Below are positions 1 to 8,203 of a stretch of 64,000 bases of DNA, one piece after another. How positions within the stretch are numbered: the first letter of the stretch is position 1; every line of letters begins with the position of its first letter. The stretch comes from an uncultured Dysosmobacter sp. (GTDB lineage: Bacteria; Bacillota; Clostridia; Oscillospirales; Oscillospiraceae). The notes below the pieces were generated by a model, which was not told the origin of the DNA, searched no databases, and was given only the letters and a program-made list of their open reading frames with translations. The DNA is taken from contig CAKTOO010000003.1 in the NCBI GenBank assembly GCA_934590165.1, positions 62,001 to 126,000 of the forward strand. The letters are read 5' to 3'. Made by a program: the position numbers and the translations under genes.

Positions 1-1209
1 TGCGCCCTGCTGGGCGGCGCTGTGGGCGGCGGCGTGGCCTACTATGCCGACAACCAGCCCGGGGAGACCAGTGTTAATGTCTCCAGCCGGCCCGCCACCA
101 GCGTGTCCGTCAACACCGTGGACGGCAAGACCGCCATGAGCGACGCGGAGGTGTACGCCGCCAATGTCAACAGCGTGGTGTCCATCAACGTTACCGGCTC
201 CTCCGGCACCAACTTCTTCGGCCAGACGGTGCAGACGGCCTCCGCCGGCAGCGGCTTTATCCTGACGAAGGACGGCTATATCGTCACGAACTACCACGTG
301 GTCAAGGACGGTGAGACCGTGAAGGTCACGCTGTACAACGGCGATGAGTATGAGGCCAAGTACGTGGGCGGCGATGAGGATTACGATATCGCCGTCATCA
401 AGGTGGAAGCCACGGACCTGCAGCCCGTTACCTTAGGCGACAGCAGCAATTTGAACGTGGGCGACCACGTGCTGGCCATCGGCAACCCCCTGGGTGAGCT
501 GACCTTCTCCATGAGCGGCGGCATGGTCTCCTGCGTGAACCGGGCCATCAACGTGGACGGCACCCCCTTCAACATGATCCAGACGGATGCCTCCATCAAC
601 CCCGGTAACTCCGGCGGACCTCTGTTCAACCAGTATGGCGAGGTGGTGGGCATCGTGTCCGCCAAGTACTCCAGCACCGGCAATGAGTCCGTGGAGGGCC
701 TGGGCTTCGCCATCCCCATCAACGACGTGTTCGCCATGATCCAGGATATCATGACCAACGGCTATGTCACCAACAAGCCCTATCTGGGTGTCACCGCCGG
801 CACTATGACGGAGCAGATGGCGGCCCAGTACCGCTATGATATCACCAGCGGCGTGTTCATTTACTCCGTGGAGGCGGACAGCGCCGCCGACCAGGCGGGA
901 CTGAAAATGGGCGATGTCATCACCAAGGTGGACGATACGGCCATCACATCCATGGAGGATTTGACCGTGGTGAAAAAACAGTACTCCGCCGGGGATACCT
1001 GCACCCTCACCATTTACCGGGAGGGACAGGAGACCACCGTGGAGCTGACCTGGGGCGCCGTGCCGGCGGACCAGCAGAGCAATGTCTCCAGCGAGGAGCA
1101 GACCCAGAACAACAGCCAGCCCGGCAACGGCTATGTGAACCCCGATGATCTGTTCAACTACTTCTTCGGCAACCGGTACAGCGGCAACAGCTACCGCCAG
1201 AACGGCTGA
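1..1209 (+). CDS. HtrA/DegP-like serine protease with PDZ domain (5' truncated by window edge)
   Basis: The reading frame is open at base 1, so the true start lies upstream. The first residues look like the end of a transmembrane or signal segment, after which the protein is extracytoplasmic. Counting from the first codon here, the trypsin-like triad is visible: His99 in NYHVV, Asp129 in DYDIAV and Ser204 in PGNSGGP. One PDZ domain follows at about 262-357 (YLGV ... AGLKMGDVI), then a Gln/Asn/Ser-rich tail. Family knowledge: such membrane-anchored HtrA proteins degrade misfolded envelope proteins. Nothing in the visible part looks damaged. A GC-rich hairpin follows the stop. Confidence 0.95.
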   Translation, partial: CALLGGAVGGGVAYYADNQPGETSVNVSSRPATSVSVNTVDGKTAMSDAEVYAANVNSVVSINVTGSSGTNFFGQTVQTASAGSGFILTKDGYIVTNYHVVKDGETVKVTLYNGDEYEAKYVGGDEDYDIAVIKVEATDLQPVTLGDSSNLNVGDHVLAIGNPLGELTFSMSGGMVSCVNRAINVDGTPFNMIQTDASINPGNSGGPLFNQYGEVVGIVSAKYSSTGNESVEGLGFAIPINDVFAMIQDIMTNGYVTNKPYLGVTAGTMTEQMAAQYRYDITSGVFIYSVEADSAADQAGLKMGDVITKVDDTAITSMEDLTVVKKQYSAGDTCTLTIYREGQETTVELTWGAVPADQQSNVSSEEQTQNNSQPGNGYVNPDDLFNYFFGNRYSGNSYRQNG

Positions 1210-1370
1210 CAAAGGGACCCTCTTTCCGGCATCTGAAGGCGGTCTCGCGGCAGCAGCCGCGGCAAGGCCAAACACCGCCGGTGCGACAGGTGCGGAAAGT
1301 GTTGAATATAGCAGCTATCAACCAAATTCCTCTCATGTTTTCTCAAAATAAGCTTTCTACCCTCTCTATG

Positions 1371-1406
1371 CCAGAGCCCGCGGCGCACAAGCGCCGCGGG
1401 CTCTGG
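1371..1406 (+). terminator. Strong GC-rich hairpin after htrA
   Basis: A perfect 16-bp inverted repeat (1371-1386 with 1391-1406) around an ACAA loop. No clean U-tract follows, so it may stabilise the 3' end or act bidirectionally. The rest of 1210-1651 (about 440 bases) is AT-richer, shows no convincing gene, and must contain the promoter of the next gene. Confidence 0.6.
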
Positions 1407-1651
1407 CGCGTTAAAAAAATATTTCGCCGGCGCGTTTTTGCTGAAACATTTTTGGAGGCTGTCTCGTCTTATGTTATGTAAACACAGCGGAGGGCCACTT
1501 GCCGGCACAAAATTTTTGAGAGATGTCCCACATAATCATATTGGTTACATAATACATGTAAAGAAAAATTATGGTACCCAAATGGACGCAATTTCCAGGA
1601 GGAAGCTGCCGGATGCCGGGCAAGCTAAAAGAAAAAAGAGAGGAACACAGC

Positions 1652-2887
1652 ATGAAACACGTACGTAGATGGGCGGCGGCAGCCATCCTTGTTTTGCTTT
1701 TGATACCGCTTTTGACGGTGGACGCGGGAGCCGCCAGGCTGGTGGCCATCACCTTTGACGACGGCCCCAACCAGACCTGGACGCCCCAGGTGGTGGAGGC
1801 CCTGAACCAGCGGGGGGTGAAGGGCACGTTTTTCATGGTGGGCAGCTGGGTGGCTACCAAGGAGGACCTGGTGCGCAGCATGGCCCAGCAGGGTCACCAG
1901 ATCGCCAACCACACCTGGGAGCATCTGAACCTGACGGGCCTGGACCAACAGGAAGTGCGGCTCCAGGCGGAACAGAGCCGGGCCAGGCTGGAGGAGGTCA
2001 CCGGGCAGCAGGACTTTTTGGTGCGCACGCCCTTCGGCGTCCGCACACAGACGGTGCTGAACAGCATCGATTCACCCCTCATTCTGTGGAGCCAGGACCC
2101 GGCGGCGGGAAAGCAGGTGTCCGGTGAGAAAATGGCCCGGTCCGTTATCCGCAATATCAAGGACGGGGATATCATCCTTCTCCACGACAGCACCCAGGAA
2201 AATCTGGACGCCGCCTGCCGCATCATCGACACTCTCCAGGCCCGGGGCTACGACTTTGTGACGGTGGATGAGCTGTTCCGCCTCCGGGGTGTCACGCCCC
2301 AAAAGGGTGTCATCTACAAGAGCGTGCCCCCCACCGCCGCCCCCCAGGCCTATGACGAGAGCCGGCTGGAGGACCACTGGGCCTGGCCCGCCATCTCCGT
2401 CATGGAGGAAACGGGCATTATGACCGGCGACGGGGAGGGCTGGCATCCCAACCGTTACCTGACCCGGGCCGCGGCGGCGGAGGTGCTGTGGCGGGCGGCG
2501 GGAGAGCCCCGGGCCCGCGGGCGGGCGGATTTTCTGGATGTGCCCAGGGACGCCTGGTACGCTTCAGCGGTGGCCTGGGCAGAGGAGGCCGGCGTCATCC
2601 AGGGCACCGGCGCCGGGCGCTTCAGCCCGTCGTCTCCAGTGACCCGGCAGCAGCTGTACGTCATGATGGACCGCCTGCTGGGCCAGGGGAGATTGTCCGC
2701 CTCCGCCGGGGAAGCCCGGGCGTTTGAGGACAGCTTCCGCATCAGCGGTTGGGCGAAGGAGGCGGTGGAGCAGATCGGGGCGCTGGGTTTCACCTCCCAA
2801 AACGACCGGGAGGTGTTCCGCCCTCAGGACCCCGCCACCCGGGCGGAGGCGGCGGAGCTGGTGGCCTGGTATCTGGAAACGCGGTGA
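1652..2887 (+). CDS. Secreted polysaccharide deacetylase (NodB) with C-terminal SLH domains
   Basis: The 411-residue protein starts at the ATG behind an AGAGAGG ribosome site; an upstream ATG in frame lacks one. A signal peptide covers residues 1-29. The NodB domain (about 30-215) has the metal/catalytic set: TFDDGP with Asp36-Asp37, His87 and His91 in NHTWEH, the RTPFG motif at 125-129, and LLHDS with His178. Three SLH-like repeats occupy about 240-411 and would tether it to secondary wall polymers. Likely role: N- or O-deacetylation of peptidoglycan or wall glycan outside the cell. The exact substrate cannot be read from sequence. It is monocistronic and ends at a shared hairpin. Confidence 0.9.
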   Translation: MKHVRRWAAAAILVLLLIPLLTVDAGAARLVAITFDDGPNQTWTPQVVEALNQRGVKGTFFMVGSWVATKEDLVRSMAQQGHQIANHTWEHLNLTGLDQQEVRLQAEQSRARLEEVTGQQDFLVRTPFGVRTQTVLNSIDSPLILWSQDPAAGKQVSGEKMARSVIRNIKDGDIILLHDSTQENLDAACRIIDTLQARGYDFVTVDELFRLRGVTPQKGVIYKSVPPTAAPQAYDESRLEDHWAWPAISVMEETGIMTGDGEGWHPNRYLTRAAAAEVLWRAAGEPRARGRADFLDVPRDAWYASAVAWAEEAGVIQGTGAGRFSPSSPVTRQQLYVMMDRLLGQGRLSASAGEARAFEDSFRISGWAKEAVEQIGALGFTSQNDREVFRPQDPATRAEAAELVAWYLETR

Positions 2888-2901
2888 ATACGGCAAAGGG
2901 A

Positions 2902-2940
2902 AGCGGCCGTCCTTTTGGACGGCCGCTGTTTATTTGATTT
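2902..2940. terminator. Bidirectional hairpin terminator
   Basis: An 11-bp perfect stem (2902-2912 with 2917-2927), TTTT loop, then a T-rich run. It lies between the convergent deacetylase gene and the small minus-strand ORF and can serve both. Confidence 0.8.
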
Positions 2941-3103
2941 GACCGGAAATGTACTGCTCCTCCGCGTCCCGCAGGGCCTTGGACAGCACCTCGCAGGCGG
3001 GGGCGTTCTCCAGCCGCGCCGGCAGCAGCTCCAGCGCGTCGGTGATGCCGTGGAACAGGAGCATGTACATGGCTTTCCAGTCGGCGGATGTATCATTCGT
3101 CAT
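2930..3103 (-). CDS. Small unrecognised protein (57 aa), divergent from an XRE regulator
   Basis: A 57-residue frame starts with ATG preceded by a clear GGAGGAAG ribosome site at 3108-3116 (complement) and ends TAA inside the terminator flank. Sequence features: acidic, mostly helical, containing GITDALELL in the middle and ending in SGQIK. Small proteins with a TDALELL-like core are common in clostridial prophages, but I cannot name a function. It is transcribed divergently from the XRE gene with paired operator-like repeats between them, which argues that it is a real, regulated gene. Confidence 0.65.
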   Translation of the reverse strand: MTNDTSADWKAMYMLLFHGITDALELLPARLENAPACEVLSKALRDAEEQYISGQIK

Positions 3104-3119
3104 ATAACTTCCTCCATTT

Positions 3120-3186
3120 ACGTTTATGTAACGTATTTTGTGACCATCCTTATGATAGAGTCAAGAAAAATACGTTATATTCACGT
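3120..3186. promoter_or_regulatory. Paired inverted operator-like repeats in divergent promoter region
   Basis: Two 20-base sites face each other, 3120-3139 and 3167-3186; one is the reverse complement of the other at 17 of 20 positions, sharing ACGT..AT.TAACGTATTTT. Centres are about 47 bp apart, between the small ORF and the XRE gene. Likely autoregulatory sites for the XRE protein (inference). Confidence 0.65.
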
Positions 3187-3196
3187 AGGAGAGGCT

Positions 3197-3457
3197 ATGA
3201 GGAAGGTTTCTTATTTTGACAACAAGAATATCATTCATGACCGCCTGCGTTATTACCGGAAGCTGCGTGGGCTGACACAAAATGATTTGGCAGCAAAATT
3301 GCAGACGATGAATGTGAATATTGACCAGCAGGCGCTGAGCAAAATTGAAAAGAATAACCGCATCGTAACAGATTACGAGCTGGCCTGCTTCTGCAAGGTC
3401 CTGCATGTGACAGAGCGGGAGCTGCTGGGAGACCTGGAACAATTCGATACCGAGTAA
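3197..3457 (+). CDS. XRE-family helix-turn-helix regulator
   Basis: The 86-residue protein starts at ATG behind TAGGAGAGG. An HTH_3 fold runs from about residue 14 to 75: RLRYYRKLRGLTQNDLAAKL, then the recognition region QQALSKIEKNNRIV, then a final helix LHVTERELLG. There is no second domain, so it is a stand-alone DNA binder. It is divergent from a 57-aa gene, with paired inverted repeats between them. The same architecture recurs near 59.9 kb. Target genes beyond its own promoter are unknown. Confidence 0.85.
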   Translation: MRKVSYFDNKNIIHDRLRYYRKLRGLTQNDLAAKLQTMNVNIDQQALSKIEKNNRIVTDYELACFCKVLHVTERELLGDLEQFDTE

Positions 3458-3486
3458 AAGCCGCCCTTTTGGGCGGCTTTTTTCCC
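3458..3486 (+). terminator. Rho-independent terminator after XRE gene
   Basis: Stem AAAGCCGCCC/GGGCGGCTTT with TTTT loop directly after the stop codon, followed by a T run. Confidence 0.85.
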
Positions 3487-3579
3487 GCTGGGCCGGGAAA
3501 CGGCGGAAATTCCTTGCACTTTCCTGCGGGGTCTGATACAATACTATGTCGAAAATACGGCAAAGGAGATTTTGCTTTT

Positions 3580-4689
3580 ATGAAATTAGGTATCGTGGGC
3601 CTGCCCAACGTGGGCAAGAGCACCCTGTTCAACGCCATCACCAACGCCGGCGCCGAGAGCGCAAACTACCCCTTCTGCACCATCGACCCCAACGTGGGCA
3701 TGGTGGCCGTGCCCGACGAGCGGCTGGACAAGCTGGTGGAGATGTACGAGCCGGACAAGAAGACCCCCGCCGTTATCGAGTTCGTGGACATCGCGGGCCT
3801 GGTGAAGGGTGCCAGCCAGGGCGCGGGCCTGGGCAACAAGTTCCTGGCCAACATCCGGGAGACCGACGCCATCGTCCACGTGGTCCGCTGTTTTGACGAC
3901 GAGAACATCATGCACGTGGTGGCCGATGCCGGCACCAACGTGCCCGTGGACCCCCTGGGCGACATTGAGACCATCGACCTGGAGCTCATCATGGCGGACC
4001 TGGAGATGGTGAACCGCCGCATCGACAAGGCCGCCAAGGCCGCCAAGGGCGACAAGAAGTTCCTCCACGAGGTGGAGGTGTTCAAGGCCCTGGCAGAGCA
4101 CCTGAATGCCGGAAAGTCCGCCCGGACCTATGAGTGCGACCCGGAGGACATGGCCCTCATCGCCACCTCCGACCTCCTGAGTCTCAAGCCCATCATCTAC
4201 GCCGCCAATACCGACGAGGCCGGCTTCACCGACCTGGAGCACAACCAGTACTACCAGCAGGTGAAGGACCTGGCGGACAAGGAGGGCGCCCAGGTGCTGC
4301 CAATCTGCGCCCGCATGGAGCAGGATATCGCCGAGCTGGAGGGCGAGGAGAAGCAGATGTTCCTGGAGGAGCTGGGGGTGGAGGAGTCCGGCCTGGACCG
4401 GCTCATCAAGTGCTCCTACGCCCTGCTGGGCCTCATCTCCTTCCTGACCTACGGCAAGGACGAGTGCCGGGCCTGGACCATCAAGAAGGGCACCAAGGCC
4501 CCCAAGGCCGCCGGCAAGATCCACACGGACATCGAGCGGGGCTTCATCCGGGCGGAGGTCATCGCCTATGATGACATGATCAAGTGCGGCAGCGTGGCCG
4601 CCGCCAGGGAAAAGGGATTGCTCCGCAGCGAGGGCAAGGACTATGTCGTCCAGGACGGCGACATGATCTATTTCCGCTTCAATGTCTGA
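3580..4689 (+). CDS. ychF: Redox-regulated ATPase/GTPase YchF (OLA1 family)
   Basis: A 369-residue protein, normal for the family; start ATG at 3580 behind AAAGGAG. P-loop GLPNVGKST at residues 7-15, switch/G3 motif DIAG at 70-73 followed by LVKGAS, an altered G4 (AANTDE) typical of YchF, a coiled-coil insert, and a C-terminal TGS domain ending in the conserved DMIYFRFNV. YchF is a universally conserved P-loop NTPase that binds ribosomes and prefers ATP. The next small frame overlaps its last codons, suggesting co-transcription. Confidence 0.97.
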   Translation: MKLGIVGLPNVGKSTLFNAITNAGAESANYPFCTIDPNVGMVAVPDERLDKLVEMYEPDKKTPAVIEFVDIAGLVKGASQGAGLGNKFLANIRETDAIVHVVRCFDDENIMHVVADAGTNVPVDPLGDIETIDLELIMADLEMVNRRIDKAAKAAKGDKKFLHEVEVFKALAEHLNAGKSARTYECDPEDMALIATSDLLSLKPIIYAANTDEAGFTDLEHNQYYQQVKDLADKEGAQVLPICARMEQDIAELEGEEKQMFLEELGVEESGLDRLIKCSYALLGLISFLTYGKDECRAWTIKKGTKAPKAAGKIHTDIERGFIRAEVIAYDDMIKCGSVAAAREKGLLRSEGKDYVVQDGDMIYFRFNV

Positions 4690-4884
4690 GGCAGAGCGTT
4701 TGGCGGCCTACGACCGCATGTACGCCGACCTTCTGAAGGAGCGGGACAAGGTGCTTGCCGATATGGACAGGCTCCGCGCCGCGGGAAAGAACGGGGCGCC
4801 ACCTATCAGCAGCTGCTGGCCCAGAAGCTGACGGTCCAGAACCTCATTGGCCGGTTCGAACTCTACGGTATCAAAGAACCATAA
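4682..4884 (+). pseudogene. Small gene downstream of ychF, apparently frameshifted
   Basis: An ATG at 4682 overlaps the ychF stop. It opens a charged helical frame (MSEAERLAAYDRMYAD...) that stops at 4831 after an unnatural tail. A second frame from about 4798 continues smoothly as ATYQQLLAQKLTVQNLIGRF and stops at 4884, just before a terminator. Joining the two needs one extra base near the G-run at 4791-4798 and would give about 67 residues. It is therefore a frameshifted gene or a sequencing error. The product is not recognised; it would be a small helical cytoplasmic protein. Confidence 0.6.
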
Positions 4885-4886
4885 AA

Positions 4887-4923
4887 AAACAGCGGGCGGA
4901 CGCCATGCGTCCGTCCGCTGTTT
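4887..4923. terminator. Bidirectional terminator between ychF unit and nitrilase gene
   Basis: Long stem AAACAGCGG..CGGACGC / GCGTCCG..CCGCTGTTT with a CAT loop. A-tract on the left, T-tract on the right, placed between convergent genes. Confidence 0.8.
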
Positions 4924-4928
4924 TACGT

Positions 4929-5849
4929 TTATTCGTGAATGGTCAGCTCCAGAACATCCGGCCGGGAATAGTGGCCGCAGACGTCGAATTCCATGCGGCT
5001 GGCGGAGACCTGCTCCATGTCCAGGTCCGCGTAGATGATGGCCTCCCGGTCCCACACCGGCTCGGTCACATAGTGCCCGTAGGGGTCCACCACGCAGCTG
5101 CCGCCCCGGCAGACGGTGTCGTTCAGGCGGGCGATCTCCTCCGGGCAGTGGAGGTCCTTGGGATACATGTCCCGGGTGAAGAACATGTCGCAGTTGATGA
5201 AGTAGCAGTGGCCCTCAATGGCGATGTGGCGGATGGTGGCCTGCCACTCCTCATTGTCGTTGGTGTTGGGGGAGAGGTACAGTGTCACGCCTTTTTCGTA
5301 CAGGGCCACCCGGGCCAGGGGCATGTAGCTCTCCCAGCAGATCATGCTGCCCATGGGGCCCCAGGGCGTTTCCGCAATGGGGAAATACGCCTTGTCGGCA
5401 TCGCCCCACACCACCCGCTCGGCTCCGGTGGGCTTCAGCTTGCGGTGGACAGTGGAAAGGGCGCCGTCGGGGGAGAACACCAGATTCGTGTTGTACAGTG
5501 TGGCGGAGAGGGAGTCCCGCTCGGATACGCCGATGCTGACCCAGGCACCGGCGTCTTTGGCGGCCTGGCCCAGGCGTTCCGTCTCCGGTCCGGGAACGAG
5601 GATGGAGTTGTCGTAATAGCGCTTCCAGTCCTTGCGGCCGTCGGCGCTGCGGCTGCCGACGGTGAAACCGAAGGTCATGCCGTAGGGATAGCAGGGGATG
5701 AACAGCTCCGGGAATACGATGAGCTCCGCCTGGTGGGCCGCTGCTTCGCGGATGAGGGACACGGCCTTTTCCACGCAGGCATCCTTGTCAAACATGACGG
5801 GCGCCGCCTGGACCACGGCGATCTTGCAGATGGGATTCAGGTCTTTCAT
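4929..5849 (-). CDS. Nitrilase/carbon-nitrogen hydrolase (nitrilase superfamily)
   Basis: A 306-residue protein starting at the ATG complement 5847-5849; upstream codons in frame look non-coding. The Glu-Lys-Cys triad is complete: Glu48 in VFPELF, Lys137 in HRKLKPT and Cys171 in ICWESYMP. The region after the Cys (NEEWQATIRHIAIEGHCYF) is typical of branch-1 nitrilases that convert nitriles to acids and ammonia. Related enzymes can be cyanide hydratases or amidases, so the substrate is not assigned. Cytoplasmic, single gene, convergent with the ychF unit and divergent from the ECF sigma gene. Confidence 0.9.
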   Translation of the reverse strand: MKDLNPICKIAVVQAAPVMFDKDACVEKAVSLIREAAAHQAELIVFPELFIPCYPYGMTFGFTVGSRSADGRKDWKRYYDNSILVPGPETERLGQAAKDAGAWVSIGVSERDSLSATLYNTNLVFSPDGALSTVHRKLKPTGAERVVWGDADKAYFPIAETPWGPMGSMICWESYMPLARVALYEKGVTLYLSPNTNDNEEWQATIRHIAIEGHCYFINCDMFFTRDMYPKDLHCPEEIARLNDTVCRGGSCVVDPYGHYVTEPVWDREAIIYADLDMEQVSASRMEFDVCGHYSRPDVLELTIHE

Positions 5850-5982
5850 CGGGATACACGTTCCTTTCCGTCTGGCTTTGCCAGGTGCTGCTATTATTCT
5901 AAATGAAATCACCCGGCGGCACAAGGCCATTTCCCGGAAATGTGCCGTCCGGCAGCCGCCGGACAAAAAAATTTTTACCCGG

Positions 5983-6009
5983 GGAACATTTTCCCCTCCA
6001 CAGGCGTGT
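5983..6009 (+). promoter_or_regulatory. Candidate ECF-type promoter
   Basis: GGAAC (5983-5987), 17-base spacer, CGTGT (6005-6009), about 45 bases before the sigma gene. This matches the general ECF pattern GGAAC-N16/17-CGTNT and suggests autoregulation (inference). Confidence 0.55.
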
Positions 6010-6052
6010 TAAATGTGAAAGCGCTTTTCAAACGAAGGAAAGGAGGCATTGC

Positions 6053-6532
6053 ATGACCGAGGGATTTCTCTGCAATGCCATGGCGGTTTACGGCGGCGCC
6101 GTGTACCGGCTGGCCCTGTGCCGGACCCAGTCGGTGCCGGACGCCGAGGATGTGTACCAGGACGTATTTTTGCGTCTGCTGGACCAGGAGGCGGAGCACT
6201 GGGACAACGAGCGGCTGAAGGCGTGGCTGCTGCGGACCGCCATGAACCGCTGCGCCGACCTCCACCGCTTCCGCCTGCGGCGGCCGGTGCTGTCCCTGGA
6301 GGCGGTGCCGGACCTGGCACGGCCTGTGGACGGCAGAGCGGAAGAGCTCTGGGACGCGGTGGCCCGTCTGCCGGAAAAGCTCCGGACCGTGGTGCACCTC
6401 CACTACGCCGAGGGGTACTCCACGGAGGAGATCGCCGCTTTGCTGGCTGTCCCCGCCGCCACCGTCCGCACCCGGCTCCGCCGGGGGCGGTTGAAGCTGA
6501 AAGACCTGTTGGGAGGGATCGACGATGAATGA
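6053..6532 (+). CDS. ECF RNA polymerase sigma factor
   Basis: The 159-residue protein starts at ATG behind AAAGGAGG. Sigma region 2 spans about 5-70 with the helix AEDVYQDVFLRLL; region 4 spans about 105-155 with the HTH YSTEEIAALLAVPAATVRTRLRRG. There are no regions 1.1 or 3, as expected for the extracytoplasmic-function class. Its stop overlaps the start of the next gene (4 residues), whose product has the position expected of a cognate membrane anti-sigma factor. A GGAAC...CGTGT site upstream fits autoregulation. Confidence 0.9.
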   Translation: MTEGFLCNAMAVYGGAVYRLALCRTQSVPDAEDVYQDVFLRLLDQEAEHWDNERLKAWLLRTAMNRCADLHRFRLRRPVLSLEAVPDLARPVDGRAEELWDAVARLPEKLRTVVHLHYAEGYSTEEIAALLAVPAATVRTRLRRGRLKLKDLLGGIDDE

Positions 6533-7796
6533 TTACTGCAAGCTGATGGAACAGATTGGTGTTCCCAAGGAACTGGAGAGCCGGGTACTGTCGGCAGCCC
6601 GGCGGCAGGCAGCGCCCCGAACGGCGTCCAAGCGCAGTGGACGGCTGCTGCGGGGGGCGGTGTGCGCCGCCTGCGCACTGGCCCTGGTGCTGGGCACCGT
6701 GCATCTGGCGCCCCGGGAGGGGGCCGCGCCGGGGGCGGCGCTGGAGTATACTTTTGGCCTGACGGCCTATGCGGCGGAGACCGGGGAGACCGTCCTGCCA
6801 AACGCCAACGGCGCCCTGGCCCTGACTTCCGGGACCGGCATCGCCAGTGAGGAGGCCGGCCACTACACCGGCTGCCTGTTTCAGGTGACGGGAGAGGGGA
6901 TCGAGACCGTTTCCCTCTCCGTTGACCGGGGCGGTTTGTACCGCAGCGAGACCCGCACAGGATTGACCGACGAGGAAGTGCGGAGATTGTTCCAACAGCA
7001 GGAGCGGGGCGAGCTGGTTTGCGATGTCTACGGCGAAGACGAGGACTCCCCCATGAACGCCGAGGTCATGACAGCGCTGGGCGCCAGTGTCACGGAGCAC
7101 TTTGACCCAGAGGTACGCTACGGCTTCTGGGTGCCGGAGTATGAAGCGGGTCCGGATGAAGACCTGAAGCAGGCGGCCTGGGACAGCATCGACACCTTTG
7201 ACGGTGCCAAACTGACCGTGACCGTCACCTTTGCGGACGGCAGGGAGCAGAGCAAGACCTATACCCTCTCCACCGGCCGCCTGCGGGTGGAATACAGCGA
7301 GGATGGGAGGCGGACCATGCTGCCCCAGCTGGCGGGGGATAAGGAATCCTTTGTCTATGGCATTTACGCTGCTTCTGAAACCGAGAGCCGCTGGCTCCGG
7401 TGGCCGGTACAGGACAGCCGCACCGTCAGCCTCGGCAACCCCTACGGCACCGTCAACGGCAGAACCCACAGCGGCATCGACATCCCCGCCGTCCAGGGGG
7501 CTGTTATCCTGGCGGCGGCGGACGGCACCGTGACGGAGGTGGGCATTGACGCCGAGCGGGGCAACTACCTGGTACTGGACCATGGAGACGGACTGGAGAC
7601 AGTCTACGCCGCCTGCCGGGATGTCACCGTGGAGGAGGGCGACACGGTGAAGGCCGGAGGGATGATCGCCGCCGTGGGCTCCACCGGCATGTCCACCGGG
7701 CCCCACCTCCACTTTGAGGTCCGCCAGGACGGCCAGGCCCAAAACCCCGTTGCCTATTTCGACAGTGCCATCCGGGACACCCTGACGGCGGAGTGA
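6525..7796 (+). CDS. Membrane-anchored M23 (LytM) peptidase with anti-sigma-like N-terminus
   Basis: A 423-residue protein overlapping the sigma gene by 8 bases. Residues 1-40 are short, charged and cytoplasmic, followed by one transmembrane segment (about 45-62), an extracytoplasmic region of unknown fold (70-285), then a C-terminal M23 peptidase domain (about 300-415). Zinc ligands are present: His315 and Asp319 in HSGID, and HLHFE at 394-398. Family knowledge: M23 enzymes cut peptidoglycan cross-bridges. By position it should control the ECF sigma factor. An anti-sigma-like anchor carrying its own wall hydrolase would couple wall sensing to transcription (inference). Alternatively it is just a co-expressed wall hydrolase. 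Confidence 0.8.
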   Translation: MNDYCKLMEQIGVPKELESRVLSAARRQAAPRTASKRSGRLLRGAVCAACALALVLGTVHLAPREGAAPGAALEYTFGLTAYAAETGETVLPNANGALALTSGTGIASEEAGHYTGCLFQVTGEGIETVSLSVDRGGLYRSETRTGLTDEEVRRLFQQQERGELVCDVYGEDEDSPMNAEVMTALGASVTEHFDPEVRYGFWVPEYEAGPDEDLKQAAWDSIDTFDGAKLTVTVTFADGREQSKTYTLSTGRLRVEYSEDGRRTMLPQLAGDKESFVYGIYAASETESRWLRWPVQDSRTVSLGNPYGTVNGRTHSGIDIPAVQGAVILAAADGTVTEVGIDAERGNYLVLDHGDGLETVYAACRDVTVEEGDTVKAGGMIAAVGSTGMSTGPHLHFEVRQDGQAQNPVAYFDSAIRDTLTAE

Positions 7797-7800
7797 GCGG

Positions 7801-7840
7801 AATGAAACCTCTCCTTTGGGAGGAGTTTCATTTTATTTAT
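7801..7840 (+). terminator. Terminator after M23 gene
   Basis: Imperfect stem AATGAAAC..CTCC / GGAGG..GTTTCATT followed by TTTATTTATT. Confidence 0.7.
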
Positions 7841-7854
7841 TATAAAAATAAATC

Positions 7855-7895
7855 TTGACTTTCATAAAATTAAAGTTTATATTAATTTTATGAAA
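7855..7895 (+). promoter_or_regulatory. Sigma-A promoter overlapped by a perfect palindromic operator
   Basis: TTGACT (7855-7860), 17-base spacer, TATATT (7878-7883). A perfect 14-bp inverted repeat, TTTCATAAAATTAA (7860-7873) and its complement (7882-7895) separated by 8 bases, covers the spacer and -10. A bound repressor would exclude RNA polymerase. Confidence 0.8.
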
Positions 7896-7908
7896 GGGGC
7901 GCGATGGC

Positions 7909-8202
7909 ATGACCACGATTCCCGGCTGGATGGCGGAGCTGGAGGACGAGGACCTGGCTTTCGTCAAAAAATTTATCCTGGCATCCGGATCGCTGAAGGA
8001 GGTGGCGTCGGTGTACGGCGTCAGCTATCCCACGGTGCGGCTTCGGCTGGACCGGCTCATTCAGAAGATCAAGCTCAGCGAGACCGTGGAGGCGGACCCC
8101 TATGTGTCGCTGGTGAAGCGCCTGGCGGTGGACGACAAGCTGGACTTCGACACGGCGAAGCTGCTCATTACAGAGTACCGAAAAACGAAGGAGGAACCGT
8201 GA
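7909..8202 (+). CDS. DUF2089-like helix-turn-helix regulator
   Basis: A 97-residue protein; start ATG at 7909 behind GAAAGGGG. The core (residues 8-55) reads LEDEDLAFVKKFILASGSLKE then VASVYGVSYPTVRLRLDRL, the conserved helix-turn-helix of the DUF2089 group. It lacks the N-terminal zinc ribbon found in some relatives. A perfect palindrome over its own promoter makes it a likely autorepressor. The next gene, a small membrane protein, starts one base after its stop, so the two are translationally linked and probably function together. Confidence 0.75.
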   Translation: MTTIPGWMAELEDEDLAFVKKFILASGSLKEVASVYGVSYPTVRLRLDRLIQKIKLSETVEADPYVSLVKRLAVDDKLDFDTAKLLITEYRKTKEEP

Positions 8203-8203
8203 A

